A stretch of DNA of 64,000 nt, taken from JANPBY01 sp963851405 (GTDB lineage: Bacteria; Actinomycetota; Actinomycetes; DATJPE01). The notes under the pieces are model-generated. The model was not told where the DNA came from and ran no database searches. It was given only the letters and a program-made list of their open reading frames with translations. Within the stretch, counting starts at the first letter, position 1. Every line of letters starts with the position of its first letter. Below, piece by piece: positions 8,802 to 17,826 of this stretch. The translations under genes and the position numbers were made by a program. The stretch spans positions 446,122 to 510,121 of the forward strand of contig CAWKPB010000001.1 of NCBI GenBank assembly GCA_963851405.1, read 5' to 3'.

Positions 8802-9518
8802 TCAGCGATTCGCGTCCGTGCCGAACGGACCTTGCCAGGTTGTGGGCAACGGTACGGCCTCCGGTCCGACGACTCGGGCTACTACCTCGTCGAGAACCCG
8901 CCGCACCGAAGGCTCCCCGATCCAAAGGTGCTTCGCGCCGGATACTGCAATGACGTCCGCCTGAGGGACGACGGAGAATCTGGCCTCCGCCTCTGGTGGC
9001 CTCACGTAGTCGTCGAACTCGGGGACAAGCGCGGTGAGCGGGCGCCCATCCGTAGCCCAGGCCACTAGGTCGCTCTCAGTGGCGAAACGCAAGGGCGGGG
9101 AGAGCAGGATGGCCCCGACGCCCGCCGTTCTCAACCCATGCCGGAGTACCACGTCGGTGCCGAAGGACCAGCCCACAAGCCAGACCTTGGGCAGCCCGAG
9201 ATTCAGCGCCAGGTCGACAGCAGCCTCGAGATCCAATCCTTCGCCGGTCGAGGCGTCGAAAGTCCCGTCGCTTGTGCCCGCAGTACTTGACGTTCCCCGG
9301 GTGTTAAAACGAAGCACGGCCATGCCAGCAAGCGCGGGGAGCCGATGAGCCGCCTTGCGCAGGACATGGCTGTCCATCATGCCGCCGTGGGTTGGCAGCG
9401 GATGCACGCAGACGATCGTCGCCACCGGATCACGATCGACAGGTTGCGCCAACTCGCCGACGAGATTCAGCCCGTCCGAGGTTCGTATCGACAGCGGCTC
9501 TCGCCGCGCTGGCAGCAC
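8802..9518 (-). CDS. Alpha/beta hydrolase, dienelactone-hydrolase-like (COG2945 type)
   Basis: A 238-residue hydrolase. Visible motifs are CVHPLPTHGGMMDSHV (oxyanion region, typical of the COG2945 group), FNTRG, the nucleophile elbow GWSFGTDV, and a late His in SGAKHLWIGEP. The start at GTG 9518 is a compromise: the frame stays open upstream to 9704, but that stretch overlaps the 93-residue gene at 9572-9853, and the conserved domain begins about ten residues after 9518. The substrate is unknown. It is the third of four closely spaced minus-strand genes. Confidence 0.78.
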   Translation of the reverse strand: MLPARREPLSIRTSDGLNLVGELAQPVDRDPVATIVCVHPLPTHGGMMDSHVLRKAAHRLPALAGMAVLRFNTRGTSSTAGTSDGTFDASTGEGLDLEAAVDLALNLGLPKVWLVGWSFGTDVVLRHGLRTAGVGAILLSPPLRFATESDLVAWATDGRPLTALVPEFDDYVRPPEAEARFSVVPQADVIAVSGAKHLWIGEPSVRRVLDEVVARVVGPEAVPLPTTWQGPFGTDANR

Positions 9519-9571
9519 CGTTGAGGCCCTGATCTCGAGCCCATCCCCTTGCGCGGACGCGCCGGGCGGCG

Positions 9572-9853
9572 TCACCTGCGGGGCCGGCGACGATCTCGGG
9601 CGGCCCAACACGGGGTGTGCCAGTGCCGGCGATCCTCCAGGCTGCCGGTATCGCTGGGCCAGGCCACCACATGGGGTGTCGCTGGCCGGATCTGCTGGTC
9701 GCACCCAGGGCAGCGATAGGCCTTGGTAGAGGAGGAACCGGTGATCCGGCGCACGACCCAGTCCCCGTCGGAATGCTCCTCCAGGGTCTCCGGTGCGCCG
9801 GGAGAACGCGACGGCTCAGAGATCTCTGGTCGTCGAGAGTTCTTGCGAGCCAC
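9572..9853 (-). CDS. Conserved small actinobacterial protein with Cys/His zinc-site
   Basis: A 93-residue basic protein. A central YRCPGCDQQI knuckle and a later HWHTPCW supply two Cys plus His/His/Cys, a likely zinc site. I recall similar short proteins in many actinobacteria, sometimes labelled ATP/GTP-binding without good reason. No function is known. Its GTG start lies 5 bp after the stop of the double 3-hydroxyacyl-CoA dehydrogenase gene, so it probably shares that transcript. Termini are Arg-rich, compatible with nucleic-acid contact, but this is only inference. Confidence 0.75.
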   Translation of the reverse strand: MARKNSRRPEISEPSRSPGAPETLEEHSDGDWVVRRITGSSSTKAYRCPGCDQQIRPATPHVVAWPSDTGSLEDRRHWHTPCWAARDRRRPRR

Positions 9854-9858
9854 GACGA

Positions 9859-11637
9859 TCAGCTGTAGTCGCGAAAGCCTCGGCCACTCTTGCGGCCAAG
9901 GTAGCCGGCTGTGACGAGGTGCTCCAACAGCGGAGCGGGTGTGAAGCCCGGTTCACGGAACTCCCGGTAGAGGGTGCGCTCGATGGACAAGGCCACATCC
10001 AGGCCGACGATGTCGAGGACTTCGAACGGCCCCATCGGATAGCCACAGCCGACCTTCATAGCCGCGTCGATGTCGTCCGCCGACGCGTATTGGTCCTCGA
10101 GCATGCGAACGGCATCGTTGAGGTAGGGAAACAGCAGGGCGTTCACGATGAACCCGGCGCGGTCGCCACAGACGACCGCAGTCTTACCCGAAACCCGCGC
10201 GACCTCGCGCGCAGTGTCGACGACGTCGTCGGAAGTAGAAACCGTGCGCACCACCTCGACCAGGCGCATCACGGGCGCGGGGTTGAAGAAGTGCATGCCG
10301 ACCACGTCGGCGGGGCGGCCGGTCGCTGCCGCCAACTCAACCACCGACAGCGAAGACGTACTGGTCGCCAGCACAGCGCCCGGCCGGCAGATTTCGTCGA
10401 GGGTCTCGAACAGCGCCGCCTTGACCGAAAGCTCTTCGACTACGGCCTCAACGACCAGGTCCCGATCGGCCAGATCATCAAGTCGGTGCGAACCACGAAT
10501 GCGCTCTAAGGCCTGAGAGCGTTCGGCATCCTCAAGTTTGCCCCGCAGGACGCCCTTCTCCATCGACTTTTCAACAGCCGCCCGAACCCGGGCGACCTTC
10601 TCGGCACCCCTGGTTACGTACAGAACCTCATATCCGGCTAGGGCGAACACCTCGATGATGCCGGTGGCCATGGTGCCGGAGCCCACCACGCCCACTCTCT
10701 GGACCGACCGAGCGCCGGGGATGGGGCCATCGAGGTCGGACGGGGTCTGCGCATCGGCAATGACCACTGGGCTGTCGGGCCCCTCATAGGTGTAGAACCC
10801 GCGTCCGGTCTTGCGGCCTCGAAGGCCTGCGGTGACCATCTGCTTGAGCATCGGCGCAGGCGCATGCAGGCGATCGCGCGACTGCCGGTACATCGTTTCC
10901 AGGATCTCGTACGCGGTGTCCAGGCCGATCAGGTCGAGCAGCGCGAGCGGACCCATGGGCAGCCCGCACCCCAACTTCATGGCCGCGTCGATGTCCTCTC
11001 GAGTCGCGTACCGCGACTCGAGCAACGCGACGGCGTGGTTCAGGTAACCGAAGAGCAGCGCATTGGCAATGAACCCTGCCTTGTCACCGACGATGACGGG
11101 GGTTTTGCCGAGCTGCGCCGCGAGTGCCGAAACATCGTCGATGACGCTTTGATCGGTGACGACCGTTCGGATCACTTCGACCAACTTCTGCACCGGCGCG
11201 GGGTTGAAGAAGTGCATCCCCACAACCTGAGCCGGTCGGCTGGTCGCCACCGAGATCTCGGTGACCGACAAGGAGCTGGTGTTGGTCGCCAAGATCGCCT
11301 CGGGGCTGACGATCTTGTCCAGAGTCGCGAGCGTCGATTGCTTCAGATCCAGGTGCTCGGGGATCGCCTCGATCACCAACTCGGCGTCGGCCAGGTCGTC
11401 CAACGAGGTGGACCAGGTGATCCGACCAAAGATCGCGTCCCGCTCGCTCTCACTGAGCTTGCCGCGTCGAACGGCGCGCGAGGTCGACGATTCCAGGTGA
11501 CCGCGACCCCGGGCCAACGAATCGTCGTCGATCTCGACCCCGACGACGTCAAGTCCGCTGCGGGAGAAGACCTCGACGATTCCGGCACCCATGGTGCCGA
11601 GCCCGACGACGCCGACCCTGGAAAACGTGCGCGACAT
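9859..11637 (-). CDS. Double-domain 3-hydroxyacyl-CoA dehydrogenase (tandem fusion)
   Basis: A 592-residue protein built from two complete copies of the roughly 285-residue 3-hydroxybutyryl-CoA dehydrogenase. Copy 1 starts with VGVVGLGTMGAG and copy 2, near residue 310, with VGVVGSGTMATG. Both keep the substrate loop TSSLSV, the catalytic His in GMHFFNPAPV, and a C-terminal GRKxGRGF tail, so both may be active. It oxidises 3-hydroxyacyl-CoA with NAD or works in reverse to give 3-hydroxybutyryl-CoA. The start at 11637 has a GGAG site; the longer frame to 11745 would run into the divergent aldehyde dehydrogenase leader. Confidence 0.92.
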   Translation of the reverse strand: MSRTFSRVGVVGLGTMGAGIVEVFSRSGLDVVGVEIDDDSLARGRGHLESSTSRAVRRGKLSESERDAIFGRITWSTSLDDLADAELVIEAIPEHLDLKQSTLATLDKIVSPEAILATNTSSLSVTEISVATSRPAQVVGMHFFNPAPVQKLVEVIRTVVTDQSVIDDVSALAAQLGKTPVIVGDKAGFIANALLFGYLNHAVALLESRYATREDIDAAMKLGCGLPMGPLALLDLIGLDTAYEILETMYRQSRDRLHAPAPMLKQMVTAGLRGRKTGRGFYTYEGPDSPVVIADAQTPSDLDGPIPGARSVQRVGVVGSGTMATGIIEVFALAGYEVLYVTRGAEKVARVRAAVEKSMEKGVLRGKLEDAERSQALERIRGSHRLDDLADRDLVVEAVVEELSVKAALFETLDEICRPGAVLATSTSSLSVVELAAATGRPADVVGMHFFNPAPVMRLVEVVRTVSTSDDVVDTAREVARVSGKTAVVCGDRAGFIVNALLFPYLNDAVRMLEDQYASADDIDAAMKVGCGYPMGPFEVLDIVGLDVALSIERTLYREFREPGFTPAPLLEHLVTAGYLGRKSGRGFRDYS

Positions 11638-11756
11638 GGAACTCCTATCCGGCCTGGCACATGGTGAATGCCCCTGAAGTGTCGCAGACTGGGGTGCGCC
11701 CCAACCGACGGCCCCAAGCGGCTCGCAACGCCTACGTTTCACCACCCAGGAGTGGC

Positions 11757-13259
11757 ATGGCCCAGACCGAGGACCCCACGATCTCGCGGTTCACCTCCTA
11801 CGATCCGGCCAGCGGCGAGCCCCTGAGCTCCTGGCCCATCGATGACGAGCAAACGGTCGCCGAAGCGGTCGACCGCGGACGACTCGCAGCCACCTGGTGG
11901 GCCGATCTAGGGCCAGACGAGCGGCGACAACGATTGCTCATCTGGAAGGGCATCCTGACTCGGCGGATCCGCGAACTGGCCCAACTCGTTCACCGTGAGA
12001 ACGGCAAGCCTGTGTCCGATGCCACGCTCGAGATCGTGGCGGTCATCGACCACATCAACTGGGCTGCGCGCAACGCCAAGAAGATCCTGGGAGCGCGGAC
12101 GGTTCGACCAAGCATGATGTCGATGAACCAGCAGGCCTGGCTCGAGTATCAGCCGCTGGGGGTGGTCGGGGTGATCGGGCCCTGGAACTACCCGGTGCTC
12201 ACGCCCATCGGCTCCATCGCCTACGCGCTCGCGGCCGGGAACGCCGTCGTCTTCAAGCCATCCGAATTGACGCCCGAGATCGGAGCCTTCCTCGTCCGCA
12301 TGTTTTCCTACGCGGTCCCCGAGCAGCCGGTCTTCCAGCTCGTCACGGGTGACGGGACGACGGGTGCGGCCCTGACGCGGGCCGGGGTCGACAAGATCGC
12401 CTTCACCGGCTCGGATCGGACGGGTCGAAGGGTCATGGCGGCCTGCGCCGAAAGCCTGACCCCGGTCCTCATGGAGTGTGGAGGGAAGGACGCCCTGATC
12501 GTGGACGAGGACGCCGATCTGGACGCGGCCGCCGACGCGGCAGCATGGGGTGGGGTCCAAAATTCAGGTCAGGCGTGCGTTGGTATCGAACGGGTTTACG
12601 TGGTGGACGCTGTACGCGACGCCTTCCTCGCCAAACTCTTGGTGGCCCTCGAAGGAATCCATGCGGGGTCGCATGATGTCGCGTCATACGGGCCAATGAC
12701 CTTGCCCAGCCAGGTGGAGGTTGTGCGCAACCACGTCGATGCGGGATTAACTCAAGGAGGGCGGGCTGCTGTCGGTGGAGGCGACGGCGTCACGAGCGCC
12801 TTCATCGACCCGATCGTGCTGACTGATGTGCCCGAGGACTCGGTCACGGTTCAGGAGGAAACCTTTGGCCCGGTCATCGTGGTCAATCGGGTCCGCGACT
12901 CCGCGGAAGCGGTTGAGCGTGCCAACGCCACCGGGTACGGCCTCGGCGGAGCGGTTTTCGCCAAGAAGGAGGGGCTGACGATCGCCAGGCGAATGCGTAG
13001 CGGGATGACCTCGGTCAACTCGGTCGCATCTTTCGCGGTCGTACCGGCACTCCCCTTCGGCGGCGTGGGACGCTCCGGGTTCGGGCGCATTCATGGCGCC
13101 GACGGCCTACGTGAATTTTCTCGGGCGAAGGCGATCACGCGGCAGCGCTTCCCGCTGCCGACTCCCTTGACCACCTTCTCGCGCAAGCCACGTGACGTCG
13201 ACCTGGTCGTGGCCCTGGTCACCGCGATTCACGGCCGACGCGCCAAATTCCGCCGCTGA
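11757..13259 (+). CDS. Aldehyde dehydrogenase family protein (succinic-semialdehyde dehydrogenase-like)
   Basis: NAD(P)-dependent aldehyde dehydrogenase of 500 residues. It shows the substrate/cofactor segment GVIGPWNYPV, cofactor loop FTGSDRTGR, general base Glu in LMECGGKD and nucleophile Cys in NSGQACVG, then EETFGPV and PFGGVGRSGFG. The start at 11757 is supported by AGGAG 6 bases upstream. The C-terminal basic stretch after residue 450 resembles the succinic-semialdehyde dehydrogenase GabD2 group, but the aldehyde is not certain. It diverges from the double 3-hydroxyacyl-CoA dehydrogenase gene across about 120 bp. Confidence 0.88.
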   Translation: MAQTEDPTISRFTSYDPASGEPLSSWPIDDEQTVAEAVDRGRLAATWWADLGPDERRQRLLIWKGILTRRIRELAQLVHRENGKPVSDATLEIVAVIDHINWAARNAKKILGARTVRPSMMSMNQQAWLEYQPLGVVGVIGPWNYPVLTPIGSIAYALAAGNAVVFKPSELTPEIGAFLVRMFSYAVPEQPVFQLVTGDGTTGAALTRAGVDKIAFTGSDRTGRRVMAACAESLTPVLMECGGKDALIVDEDADLDAAADAAAWGGVQNSGQACVGIERVYVVDAVRDAFLAKLLVALEGIHAGSHDVASYGPMTLPSQVEVVRNHVDAGLTQGGRAAVGGGDGVTSAFIDPIVLTDVPEDSVTVQEETFGPVIVVNRVRDSAEAVERANATGYGLGGAVFAKKEGLTIARRMRSGMTSVNSVASFAVVPALPFGGVGRSGFGRIHGADGLREFSRAKAITRQRFPLPTPLTTFSRKPRDVDLVVALVTAIHGRRAKFRR

Positions 13260-13278
13260 CCTCGCCCTGACCTGGCCT

Positions 13279-14922
13279 TTACCGGCTGACGACGCCCTGA
13301 TCCCTCGCCGTGGCCGGCTGCGCATGCTCTGGGGGTAACGGCGCCCGCCCGCGAATGAGGTCACTCGCGCGCTCGGCAATTGCGATGGTCGGGGCGTTGG
13401 TGTTCCCCCGCGGCACGCTCGGCATCACTGATGCGTCGACCACGCGCAGACCCTCCAGGCCGCGGACCCGGAGTTCCTCGTCCACAACTGAGAAGTCGCC
13501 CGACCCCATCGCACAGGTGCCAACCGGGTGGTACAGCGTCTGGGCATGCGCCCGGATAGAGGACGTGATGTCCTCGTCCGAGACGGCCGCGTCGCCTGGG
13601 ATGTGCTCCTGCCCAAGAAACGGAGCCAGCGCCGGCTCCGAGGCAATCGACCGGGCGTAGCGAACGCCGTGAATCAGGGCCGCGAGGTCGGCGGGGTGGG
13701 TCAGGTAGCCCCCATCGATTCGGGGATGCCACCGCGGGTCGCGGCTGGCTAGACGGATCGACCCGCGGCTGGCGACCGACACCAACACCGCCCCCACAGT
13801 GAACCCGCGACCGAACGGCTCGGCTCTGTTGTTGTCGAGGAAGGCCGCCGGGGCGACGTGATACTCCAGGTCTGGGGCAGGCAGATCGGGTGCCGTCCGG
13901 ACAAAGGCGCAGCCCTCGGCAACCGGAGAAGTGAGCGGGCCTGTGCCCGTCAGCTTCCAACGCAACAACTGCGCGATGTTCTCCGAGTCATGCAGGCTCT
14001 TGGAGCGGCGTAGGTGCCAGATCGACCCGGCTGCCACGTGGTCCTGCAAATTGGCTCCGACCCCCGCAAGGGCGACATGGACGGGGATGTCCAGTTCTCG
14101 GAGGTGGTCGCGTGGTCCCACCCCGGAGAGCATCAGCAACTGGGGGCTGTTGACCGAACCACCGGCGAGGACCACCTCACCTTGGCATCGAGCGAACTCG
14201 TTGTGGCCCCGGATCTCAAAGTGCACTCCGATCGCTTGGCCGTTATCGATGGCCACGCGGTGCACCTGCGCTCCGGTCAGCACCGTCAAATTCGGCCTAG
14301 ACCGCGCCGGGTGCAGATAGCCATCGGCTGCGGACCACCGCCGCCCATCCCGTTGGTTGACCTGGAACAGCCCCACACCATCCTGCTCACCGGCGTTGAA
14401 ATCGTCGTTGGCGACGATCCCGTGGCTGATCGCCGCCGCCACGAACGCGTGGGTCACGTCATGGACGGAGCGCTGATCCTCAACGCGCAGCGGGCCCCCC
14501 ACTCCATGCCATGACGAGGCGCCGCGAGCGTTGTCTTCAGCACGCTTGAAGTACGGCAGCAGGTCTGCGAATCCCCAACCCGGGCATCCGAACTCATCGC
14601 GCCAGGTGTCGTAGTCGAGGGCGTTCCCCCGGATGTAGAGCATGGCGTTCATCGATGACGAGCCACCCACGACCCGACCGCGCGGCCACTCGACCCGCCG
14701 ATCGTTGAGACGTCCCTGCTCGACCGTCGCGAAAGACCAGTCGTACTCAGTGCGGAACAAGCTGGAGAACGCCGCGGGGATCTTGATCTCATCGACGCGA
14801 TCGGTTCCCCCGGCTTCGAGAACGAGAACTCGCCGTTGGGGATCCTCGCTCAGTCGAGCGGCAAGTACACACCCGGCACTGCCGGCACCCACCACGATGT
14901 AGTCGTAGACCGCGTCGTCCAT
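13279..14922 (-). CDS. GMC-family FAD oxidoreductase (choline dehydrogenase-like)
   Basis: Flavoprotein of 547 residues. The N-terminal FAD site GAGSAG is at 12-17, the first GMC signature is WPRGRVVGGSSSMNAMLYIRG, the second is GGSVNSPQLLMLSGVG, and the catalytic His lies in TLYHPVGTCAMG. It oxidises a primary or secondary alcohol; choline or a long-chain alcohol are the usual substrates of close relatives. No betaine-aldehyde pathway genes are adjacent, although an aldehyde dehydrogenase gene converges on it. No ribosome site precedes its ATG, but a TACGGT box does. Confidence 0.9.
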   Translation of the reverse strand: MDDAVYDYIVVGAGSAGCVLAARLSEDPQRRVLVLEAGGTDRVDEIKIPAAFSSLFRTEYDWSFATVEQGRLNDRRVEWPRGRVVGGSSSMNAMLYIRGNALDYDTWRDEFGCPGWGFADLLPYFKRAEDNARGASSWHGVGGPLRVEDQRSVHDVTHAFVAAAISHGIVANDDFNAGEQDGVGLFQVNQRDGRRWSAADGYLHPARSRPNLTVLTGAQVHRVAIDNGQAIGVHFEIRGHNEFARCQGEVVLAGGSVNSPQLLMLSGVGPRDHLRELDIPVHVALAGVGANLQDHVAAGSIWHLRRSKSLHDSENIAQLLRWKLTGTGPLTSPVAEGCAFVRTAPDLPAPDLEYHVAPAAFLDNNRAEPFGRGFTVGAVLVSVASRGSIRLASRDPRWHPRIDGGYLTHPADLAALIHGVRYARSIASEPALAPFLGQEHIPGDAAVSDEDITSSIRAHAQTLYHPVGTCAMGSGDFSVVDEELRVRGLEGLRVVDASVMPSVPRGNTNAPTIAIAERASDLIRGRAPLPPEHAQPATARDQGVVSR

Positions 14923-14928
14923 CCGGTC

Positions 14929-14934
14929 ACCGTA
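14929..14934 (-). promoter_or_regulatory. Candidate -10 box for leaderless GMC oxidoreductase mRNA
   Basis: On the minus strand TACGGT lies 6 bases before the ATG at 14922, inside the palindrome ACCGTACGGT. This spacing predicts a transcript starting at the A of the start codon. Confidence 0.45.
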
Positions 14935-14955
14935 CGGTGAGGTCCCCGCGTGGGC

Positions 14956-14961
14956 TAGCGT
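14956..14961 (+). promoter_or_regulatory. Candidate -10 box for leaderless nucS mRNA
   Basis: TAGCGT matches TANNNT and ends 8 bases before the GTG start of nucS at 14970. No Shine-Dalgarno sequence is present before this start. Confidence 0.5.
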
Positions 14962-14969
14962 GACCGGCC

Positions 14970-15644
14970 GTGCGCCTCGTCATTGCTCGCTGCTCGGTCG
15001 ACTACGCGGGTCGCCTGTCCGCGCACCTTCCCTCCGCGATGAGACTCCTCGTGGTCAAGGCGGACGGCTCGGTGCTCATTCACTCCGACGGGGGGTCATA
15101 CAAGCCGCTCAACTGGATGAGCCCCCCCTGCGTGCTTCGCACCGAGGTCGACGAGGCCGGCGTCGGCACCTGGGTGGTCGAGAACAAGGCTGGTGAACGG
15201 CTGGTCGTCACCCTCGAGGAGGTCATGTCGGATGAGTCCCACGACCTCGGTGTCGACCCGGGGTTGACCAAAGATGGCGTCGAGTCCCACTTGCAGCAGT
15301 TGTTGGCCGAGCAACTGCACGTGTTCGGCGCAGGCTGGCGACTCGTGCGTCGCGAGTACCCCACGGCGATCGGACCCGTCGACCTCATGTGCCGCGACCA
15401 TGGGGGTCAGTCCGTCGCGATCGAGGTCAAGCGAAGGGGCGAGATCGACGGCGTGGAGCAGCTCACCCGCTACCTCGACCTGTTGAACCGCGACCCACTG
15501 CTCGCGCCAGTCCGTGGGGTCTTCGCCGCCCAGGAGATCAAACCGCAGGCCCGCGTCCTGGCCGAGGACCGAGGAATTACTTGCCTGGTCGTGGACTATG
15601 ACGCGCTCCGTGGCCTCGACGATCCCACCAGCCGCCTGTTCTGA
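14970..15644 (+). CDS. nucS: Mismatch-specific endonuclease NucS/EndoMS
   Basis: A 224-residue nuclease that cuts both strands at mismatched bases and provides the non-canonical mismatch repair of most actinobacteria. The N-terminal dimerisation/DNA-binding domain is followed by a RecB-like nuclease core: Asp138 in GPVDLM, Glu152 and Lys154 in IEVKRRG, Gln164 and Tyr168 in EQLTRYLD. The C-terminus ends in Arg-Leu-Phe, the tail that binds the sliding clamp in mycobacterial and corynebacterial homologues. The GTG start has a -10-like box just before it. The gene stands alone between the divergent GMC oxidoreductase and an ABC transporter. Confidence 0.95.
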   Translation: MRLVIARCSVDYAGRLSAHLPSAMRLLVVKADGSVLIHSDGGSYKPLNWMSPPCVLRTEVDEAGVGTWVVENKAGERLVVTLEEVMSDESHDLGVDPGLTKDGVESHLQQLLAEQLHVFGAGWRLVRREYPTAIGPVDLMCRDHGGQSVAIEVKRRGEIDGVEQLTRYLDLLNRDPLLAPVRGVFAAQEIKPQARVLAEDRGITCLVVDYDALRGLDDPTSRLF

Positions 15645-15737
15645 ACGGATTCATCGCGCCAGATCGGCGCAGGATGCCCGATAGGCTCGCCAGCAACCGC
15701 GCCCGATCGACCCTCAGACGGACCAGGGAGCCCACCA

Positions 15738-16637
15738 GTGACCGATCCGGCGATCCAGGTGCGCGGGCTCGTCCGTTCGTATGGCTCCGAGCGCAATGGC
15801 ACAGCCCACCGAGCCGTCGACGAGGTCGATCTCGACGTTGAGCGCGGCGAGGTTTTCGCCTTGCTAGGACCCAACGGAGCGGGAAAGACCACGACCGTGG
15901 AAATCCTCGAGGGTTACCGACGACGGGATGCCGGCACGGTCTCGGTGCTGGGCGCAGATCCAGCGCGGCCCACCCAGGAATGGCGAACGCGTATCGGGAT
16001 CGTCTTACAGGAGGCCGGTGATATCGAGATGTTGACGGTCAACGAGGTGGTGGATCACTTCGCCGGTTACTACCCCAATCCGCGTGAACCTGCCGCCGTG
16101 ATCGAAGATGTGGGGCTTGGAGAGAAGGCTAAGACCCGCGTGCGCCAGCTGTCGGGGGGACAGCGGCGCCGGCTCGATGTGGCCCTGGGGATCTTGGGCC
16201 GGCCCGAGTTGTTGTTCCTCGATGAACCGACCACCGGCTTCGATCCGGAGGCTCGCCGAGCGTTTTGGGATCTGATCCGTGGACTGCACGCGGATGGGAC
16301 CACGATTCTGCTCACCACGCACTACCTGGAGGAGGCCGAGCAACTAGCCGATCGCGTCGCCGTGATCGCCGCCGGCCGAATCCTGGAGGTCAACGATCCA
16401 CAACGCCTCGGGGGCCGGGCCGATGCTCACGCGCTCGTCCGCTGGAGCAGGAACGGCGAGCTTCACGAGGAGCGCACCGACCATCCCAGCCGGCTGATCG
16501 CCGAGCTCTACGCGCGGGCCGGTGAGGAGATCCCCGACTTGGCGGTGACGAGGCCCAGTTTGGAGGACGCCTATCTGGCCATGATCGCGCCGTTCACGGA
16601 GGAGCCTGAGCACGAGAAAGTGCGGGGTGAGTCGTGA
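15738..16637 (+). CDS. ABC exporter ATP-binding protein (DrrA/CcmA-like)
   Basis: ATPase of 299 residues with Walker A GPNGAGKTT, signature LSGGQRRRLDVAL, Walker B LLFLDEPTTGFDPEARR and switch His in LLTTHYLEEAEQL. The C-terminal region after the nucleotide domain is of the drug/lipid exporter type. GTG start at 15738 follows AGGGAG at 7 bases. Its stop overlaps the GTGA start of the permease gene, so one operon encodes a type-2 ABC exporter. Substrate unknown; relatives include daunorubicin-type and polysaccharide exporters. Confidence 0.9.
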   Translation: MTDPAIQVRGLVRSYGSERNGTAHRAVDEVDLDVERGEVFALLGPNGAGKTTTVEILEGYRRRDAGTVSVLGADPARPTQEWRTRIGIVLQEAGDIEMLTVNEVVDHFAGYYPNPREPAAVIEDVGLGEKAKTRVRQLSGGQRRRLDVALGILGRPELLFLDEPTTGFDPEARRAFWDLIRGLHADGTTILLTTHYLEEAEQLADRVAVIAAGRILEVNDPQRLGGRADAHALVRWSRNGELHEERTDHPSRLIAELYARAGEEIPDLAVTRPSLEDAYLAMIAPFTEEPEHEKVRGES

Positions 16638-17452
16638 CGGTCGACGCTCCAGCAGCATCGGGAGCGAGTTGGCTGCGCCTTGGCGTCAGCCGCTCGCAGA
16701 TCGAACTCAAGCAATTCCTCCGCCGCCGGGAATCAGTCGTCTTCACGATCGCTTTTCCCCTGATTCTGTTGATCATCTTCGGGTCAGTCTTCAACGACGA
16801 GATCGGCCCCGGCGTCACCTTCAGCCAGTACTTCGTCGCAGGCATGATCGCGAGCGGCTACGTCAACAGCGGATTCCAGGCCTTGGCCATCGGGATCTCG
16901 ATCGAACGCGACAACGGGGCGCTCAAACGGCTGGCCGGCACACCCATGCCGAAGGCGGCGTACTTCACCGGCAAGATCCTGCTCGTCGTAGGCATCGCCG
17001 TGATCCAGATCGCGCTGCTGCTCCTGGTTGGTGTCCTTGCCTTCGGGGTTCAGCTGCCCGATGCAGCCGGATGGATCACGTTCACCTGGGTCAGCATCTT
17101 GGGAATCATCTCGTGCACGTTGTGCGGGATCGCGTTCTCGTCGGTCCCACGCGACGCAGACTCCGCCCCCGCGATCGTCACCCCAATCGTGTTGGTGCTG
17201 CAGTTCATTTCCGGCGTCTTCTTCGTCTACGCCAACCTTCCCGAGGGCATGCAGCGGGTGGCGGCCATCTTCCCCCTGAAGTGGTTGACCCAAGGCATTA
17301 GGTCGGTGTTCCTTCCCGAGGCCTATGCGAGCGCCGAAGCCGCGGGGGCCTGGGAGTTGTCACGCGTGGCCCTCGTTTTGATCCTGTGGTGCCTCTTGGC
17401 GGGCTTCCTGGCGCTGCGAACCTTTCGCTTCCAACGCCGGGGCGAGGACTGA
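16634..17452 (+). CDS. ABC-2 type exporter permease
   Basis: Integral membrane protein of 272 residues with a cytoplasmic N-terminus (IELKQFLRRRESVVF), then six hydrophobic segments at about 36-50, 62-75, 112-135, 150-165, 180-198 and 235-255. The ABC-2 signature region is ISGVFFVYANLPEGMQRVAAIFPL (about 193-216; motif of small-molecule/drug exporters). It pairs with the overlapping ATPase gene to form a homodimeric permease complex in the cytoplasmic membrane. Confidence 0.88.
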   Translation: MTVDAPAASGASWLRLGVSRSQIELKQFLRRRESVVFTIAFPLILLIIFGSVFNDEIGPGVTFSQYFVAGMIASGYVNSGFQALAIGISIERDNGALKRLAGTPMPKAAYFTGKILLVVGIAVIQIALLLLVGVLAFGVQLPDAAGWITFTWVSILGIISCTLCGIAFSSVPRDADSAPAIVTPIVLVLQFISGVFFVYANLPEGMQRVAAIFPLKWLTQGIRSVFLPEAYASAEAAGAWELSRVALVLILWCLLAGFLALRTFRFQRRGED

Positions 17453-17511
17453 GCCCCCCGGCGGTGGGGCCGGTTGGCTCCGAACCCAGGCAGTCATGAG
17501 AGGCTCGATCC

Positions 17512-17820
17512 ATGAGTAGCCCGTACATCGATGTGGCCAGAGGCGTGCTTCAGCAAGTGGTGGCGGGGGCTCAGGATGCGTTGAGCACGGCCCAAGAAAA
17601 GCTCGATGAGGTCACCGAGAAGCATCACCTACGCAGCCTGATGGCCGACCTGGGTGAGGCGTACTACGCCGAGCAACGCAGTTCCGGGACTCAGGAGGAC
17701 CTCGAAGCAGCACTGGGGGTAGTCGATGCCCACGTGAAGCTGTATGGCAGTCCAGCGAGCGAGACGAGCGACGTCGATACGAGCGACGCGGACGGCGCCG
17801 ACGTCATCCAGGAGGGCTGA
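17512..17820 (+). CDS. Small acidic hypothetical protein
   Basis: 102 residues, strongly acidic, with a helical and coiled-coil-prone N-terminal half (GVLQQVVAGAQDALSTAQ) and a disordered Asp/Ser/Thr tail after about residue 80. No transmembrane segment and no catalytic motif. I do not recognise the family with certainty; short proteins of this type with a TAQEKLDEV-like helix occur beside nucS-region genes in actinobacteria. It ends 6 bp before the stop of the convergent ethylmalonyl-CoA mutase gene. Confidence 0.7.
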   Translation: MSSPYIDVARGVLQQVVAGAQDALSTAQEKLDEVTEKHHLRSLMADLGEAYYAEQRSSGTQEDLEAALGVVDAHVKLYGSPASETSDVDTSDADGADVIQEG

Positions 17821-17826
17821 GGTCCG

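Noticed and set aside
15738..17452. Antibiotic biosynthesis or resistance island around the DrrA-like exporter
   Set aside because: Only the two exporter genes are present; no synthase, tailoring or regulatory gene accompanies them.
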